Shown here: in pieces, positions 5,509 to 6,836 of the stretch
Position numbering within the stretch: position 1 is the stretch's first letter
Layout of the letters: every line of letters starts with the position of its first letter
Assembly: GCA_016795125.1 (NCBI GenBank)
Contig: JAEUIG010000250.1
Span: forward strand, 1-6,836
From: Planctomycetaceae bacterium
Lineage (GTDB): Bacteria; Planctomycetota; Planctomycetia; Planctomycetales; Planctomycetaceae
Reading direction: 5' to 3'
DNA length: 6,836 bases
Program-made: the position numbers and the translations under genes
The notes under the pieces: generated by a model
Told to the model about the DNA's origin: nothing
Databases searched by the model: none
Seen by the model: only the letters and a program-made list of their open reading frames with translations

Positions 5509-6060
5509 TCAGGGGACAGGGGGCAGGGGCGAGGGTGGGGACTGGTCGTCTGGTGTCTGGCGGGGAGGCGAGTTGGCAGCGGGAGGGGGTTGGGGTTCCG
5601 GCTGCGTTGGTCCGGCTGGTGCTGCGTTGCGCGGGGGCCGGCTGCTTTGAGAACGTCGATCGCGTTGATAGCGCGGCTTGCCGCGGCGGTCGTCGCGCCG
5701 CTGCGGAGGCCCTTCTGTCGGAGATGACGGCGCCGCCGGTGAGGCAGTTGTCGCGGCGTCCGGTGTGATCGCCGACTGCACAACGACATCCGTCACGATC
5801 TCGGTCACTTGCACCGTCGTGGCGGCCGCGATCTCGTTTTCGTCGGGCGTGTCGAGGTCGATGACCAGCACGGGGTTCAGCGGCTTGGGTTCCGGACGAA
5901 CCCTTCGCTGTGGCTCGACGATCTTCATGAAGGTCGGCTCATTGGCGCAATTGCAGCGGACGGTGGTCACGCCGGCCGGCAACTTGCGTTGCGTGCCGCA
6001 GCGGGGGCACTGCCAGAGCCGCCGCACATCCAGTTTGAGCCGCATCCCGGGTCCGCGCAT
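5509..6060 (-). CDS. Small zinc-ribbon protein with long disordered Pro/Arg-rich tail, function unknown
   Basis: The 183-residue product begins with a compact zinc ribbon: C18-x2-C21 in WQCPRCGTQRKL and C36-x-C38 in VRCNCANEP. A conserved-looking segment (PEPKPLNPVLVIDLDTPDEN, about 56-75) follows. From about residue 95 on the chain is low-complexity, rich in Pro, Ala, Ser and Arg, with an RRDDRRGKPRYQRDRR stretch (about 120-135), and is probably disordered and possibly RNA-binding. The last residues are read from the G/C-run repeat at 5512-5540. The start may be the ATG at 6060 or, five codons later, at 6045; neither has a good ribosome binding site. It precedes the VWA gene by 12 bases, suggesting a joint role. 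The zinc ribbon supports a real gene; the exact C terminus is less certain. I do not recognise a named family. Confidence 0.7.
   Translation of the reverse strand: MRGPGMRLKLDVRRLWQCPRCGTQRKLPAGVTTVRCNCANEPTFMKIVEPQRRVRPEPKPLNPVLVIDLDTPDENEIAAATTVQVTEIVTDVVVQSAITPDAATTASPAAPSSPTEGPPQRRDDRRGKPRYQRDRRSQSSRPPRNAAPAGPTQPEPQPPPAANSPPRQTPDDQSPPSPLPPVP
5512..5540 (+). repeat. G-run tract with G-quadruplex potential before the VWA start
   Basis: The plus strand has five runs of three or more G (5512-5515, 5519-5523, 5526-5529, 5533-5535, 5537-5540) separated by one to three bases, a canonical intramolecular quadruplex pattern. Further G runs continue to about 5598. The G-rich strand is the template strand for the minus-strand genes, and the tract begins 16 bases upstream of the VWA ATG, overlapping the end of the zinc-ribbon gene. 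Confidence 0.75.
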
Positions 6061-6099
6061 CAGTGCACCATGTCCGTTGGGTTACGTCCGCCGCGGTGC

Positions 6100-6105
6100 A
6101 TTGTA
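6100..6105 (-). promoter_or_regulatory. Possible -10 element for the zinc-ribbon/VWA operon
   Basis: The minus strand reads TACAAT (five of six matches to TATAAT). Transcription would start near 6093, about 33 bases before the ATG at 6060. A matching -35 is poor: TGCCAA lies about 16 bases upstream. It is placed in the 107-base gap after the HisN-type gene, where a promoter would be expected if the two units are separate. Confidence 0.35.
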
Positions 6106-6167
6106 TGCGGCCCTTCCGCGATTGGCACCCGGCATTAACGTTTGAGTTTTGACCTCCGACTTCCGTC

Positions 6168-6836
6168 TTACGGAGCCCGACCCGCTCCAGGTCGCGTGTC
6201 GGTTCGGTGGACAAGATCGAGGACCGCTGATTTCAAGCGGGTGGTCGTCGAAATTCCGTCGCCGCCGCGAATCGTCTCGGCCCCGGTCCAGTCCACGTAA
6301 ATGCCGCCCGCTTCGCGGAGAATTGGCAGCAGTGGGGCGCAATCCCAGATGTTCATGATCGGGTCGACCATCACATCCGCCCGGCCTGTCGCCACCAGGA
6401 TATGCCCGTAGCAGTCCCCCCAGGCGCGCGACGCGTGGCATGCATGCACCAGTGCCTCAAACGTCTCACGCCTGTGTGTCCGGTCGAATAATTCCACTGC
6501 CGTGTAGGACAGGAGGGCCTCGGACAGCTTGCTCGTGCGCGTCACCTGCGCCCGCGTGGGTGCATCGTCGCCGCGCTGCCACCAGGCTCCGTTCCCCTCG
6601 GCCGCATAGACGACTTCGTTCAGCGCCGGCAGGCGGCAGACGCCGAGCACCGGGCGGTCGCCGTGTTCGAGGCCAATCAGCGTGCCGAACAGCGGCACGC
6701 CGTGGACGAACGACTTGGTGCCGTCGACCGGGTCGAGAATCCATCGAAAGCCGCTGGACCCTGGGCGTTCGCCGAATTCTTCGCCGAGCACGCCGTCGGC
6801 AGCGAAGTTCTGTTCGATCAGGCCGCGAATGAGTTC
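6168..6836 (-). CDS. hisN: Inositol-monophosphatase-superfamily phosphatase, probable HisN-type histidinol-phosphatase (5' end outside window)
   Basis: The frame is open to the window edge and gives 222 C-terminal residues; perhaps 40-50 N-terminal residues are missing. Numbered from the edge, the metal-binding motifs of the superfamily are all present: GEEFG (18-22), DPVDGTKSF (35-43) and WDCAPL (164-169). GVPLFGTLIGLE after the DPVDGT motif and RAWGDCYGHILVATGRADVM (137-156) resemble HisN-type histidinol-phosphatases more than classical inositol monophosphatases. Such enzymes use Mg2+ to hydrolyse a phosphate monoester; in histidine synthesis the substrate is L-histidinol phosphate. The substrate is inferred from family resemblance, and activity on inositol phosphate or another sugar phosphate cannot be excluded. 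An in-frame GTG lies near 6791 but is internal, because the coding pattern continues upstream through ELIRGLIEQNF. No clear terminator follows the TAA at 6168. Confidence 0.88.
   Translation of the reverse strand, partial: ELIRGLIEQNFAADGVLGEEFGERPGSSGFRWILDPVDGTKSFVHGVPLFGTLIGLEHGDRPVLGVCRLPALNEVVYAAEGNGAWWQRGDDAPTRAQVTRTSKLSEALLSYTAVELFDRTHRRETFEALVHACHASRAWGDCYGHILVATGRADVMVDPIMNIWDCAPLLPILREAGGIYVDWTGAETIRGGDGISTTTRLKSAVLDLVHRTDTRPGAGRAP

Noticed and set aside
4510..5727. 405-residue plus-strand open frame opposite the VWA gene
   Set aside because: The minus strand encodes a VWA domain with all MIDAS residues; the plus frame is compositionally odd and runs through the G-run tract.

Overview
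The window most probably comes from a member of the Planctomycetota. It is GC-rich, has few Shine-Dalgarno sites, and carries short low-complexity repeats between genes. Two of its proteins (a zinc-ribbon protein with a disordered tail, and a COG4867-like VWA protein) look like families I associate with planctomycetes. This assignment is inference from style; no rRNA or marker gene is present. I see no tRNA, rRNA, CRISPR array, transposase or phage gene.

Layout, left to right. (1) Positions 1-2523, plus strand: an SPFH/band-7 protein of the Bacillus YdjI type with an added C-terminal GYF_2-like domain, then a protein with two N-terminal zinc ribbons and one C-terminal membrane helix resembling Bacillus YdjG. 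In Bacillus such proteins work with PspA in envelope stress; here no PspA or TPM-domain gene is visible, although only 129 bases of upstream sequence are present. (2) Positions 2535-3005: a convergent, single-gene unit for an A-type iron-sulfur carrier (HesB/IscA/ErpA family), with its own near-consensus promoter, a good ribosome binding site and a hairpin that probably ends it. (3) Positions 3137-4069, minus strand: an SRPBCC-fold protein followed after 9 bases by a GNAT acetyltransferase, a probable two-gene operon. (4) Positions 4070-4338: intergenic DNA with a long purine-rich tract and a 10-base tandem repeat. (5) Positions 4339-6060, minus strand: a small zinc-ribbon protein with a disordered tail, then 12 bases later a VWA-domain protein with a complete MIDAS motif and a possible winged helix. 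(6) Positions 6168-6836, minus strand: the 3' part of an inositol-monophosphatase-superfamily gene, most like HisN-type histidinol-phosphatase; its start lies outside the window.

Most genes here are ordinary housekeeping or conserved accessory genes. The most interesting parts are the SPFH plus zinc-ribbon membrane pair, where a GYF_2-like domain sits between two polyproline stretches, and the zinc-ribbon/VWA pair, whose junction is a G-rich repeat that encodes the end of the first protein.
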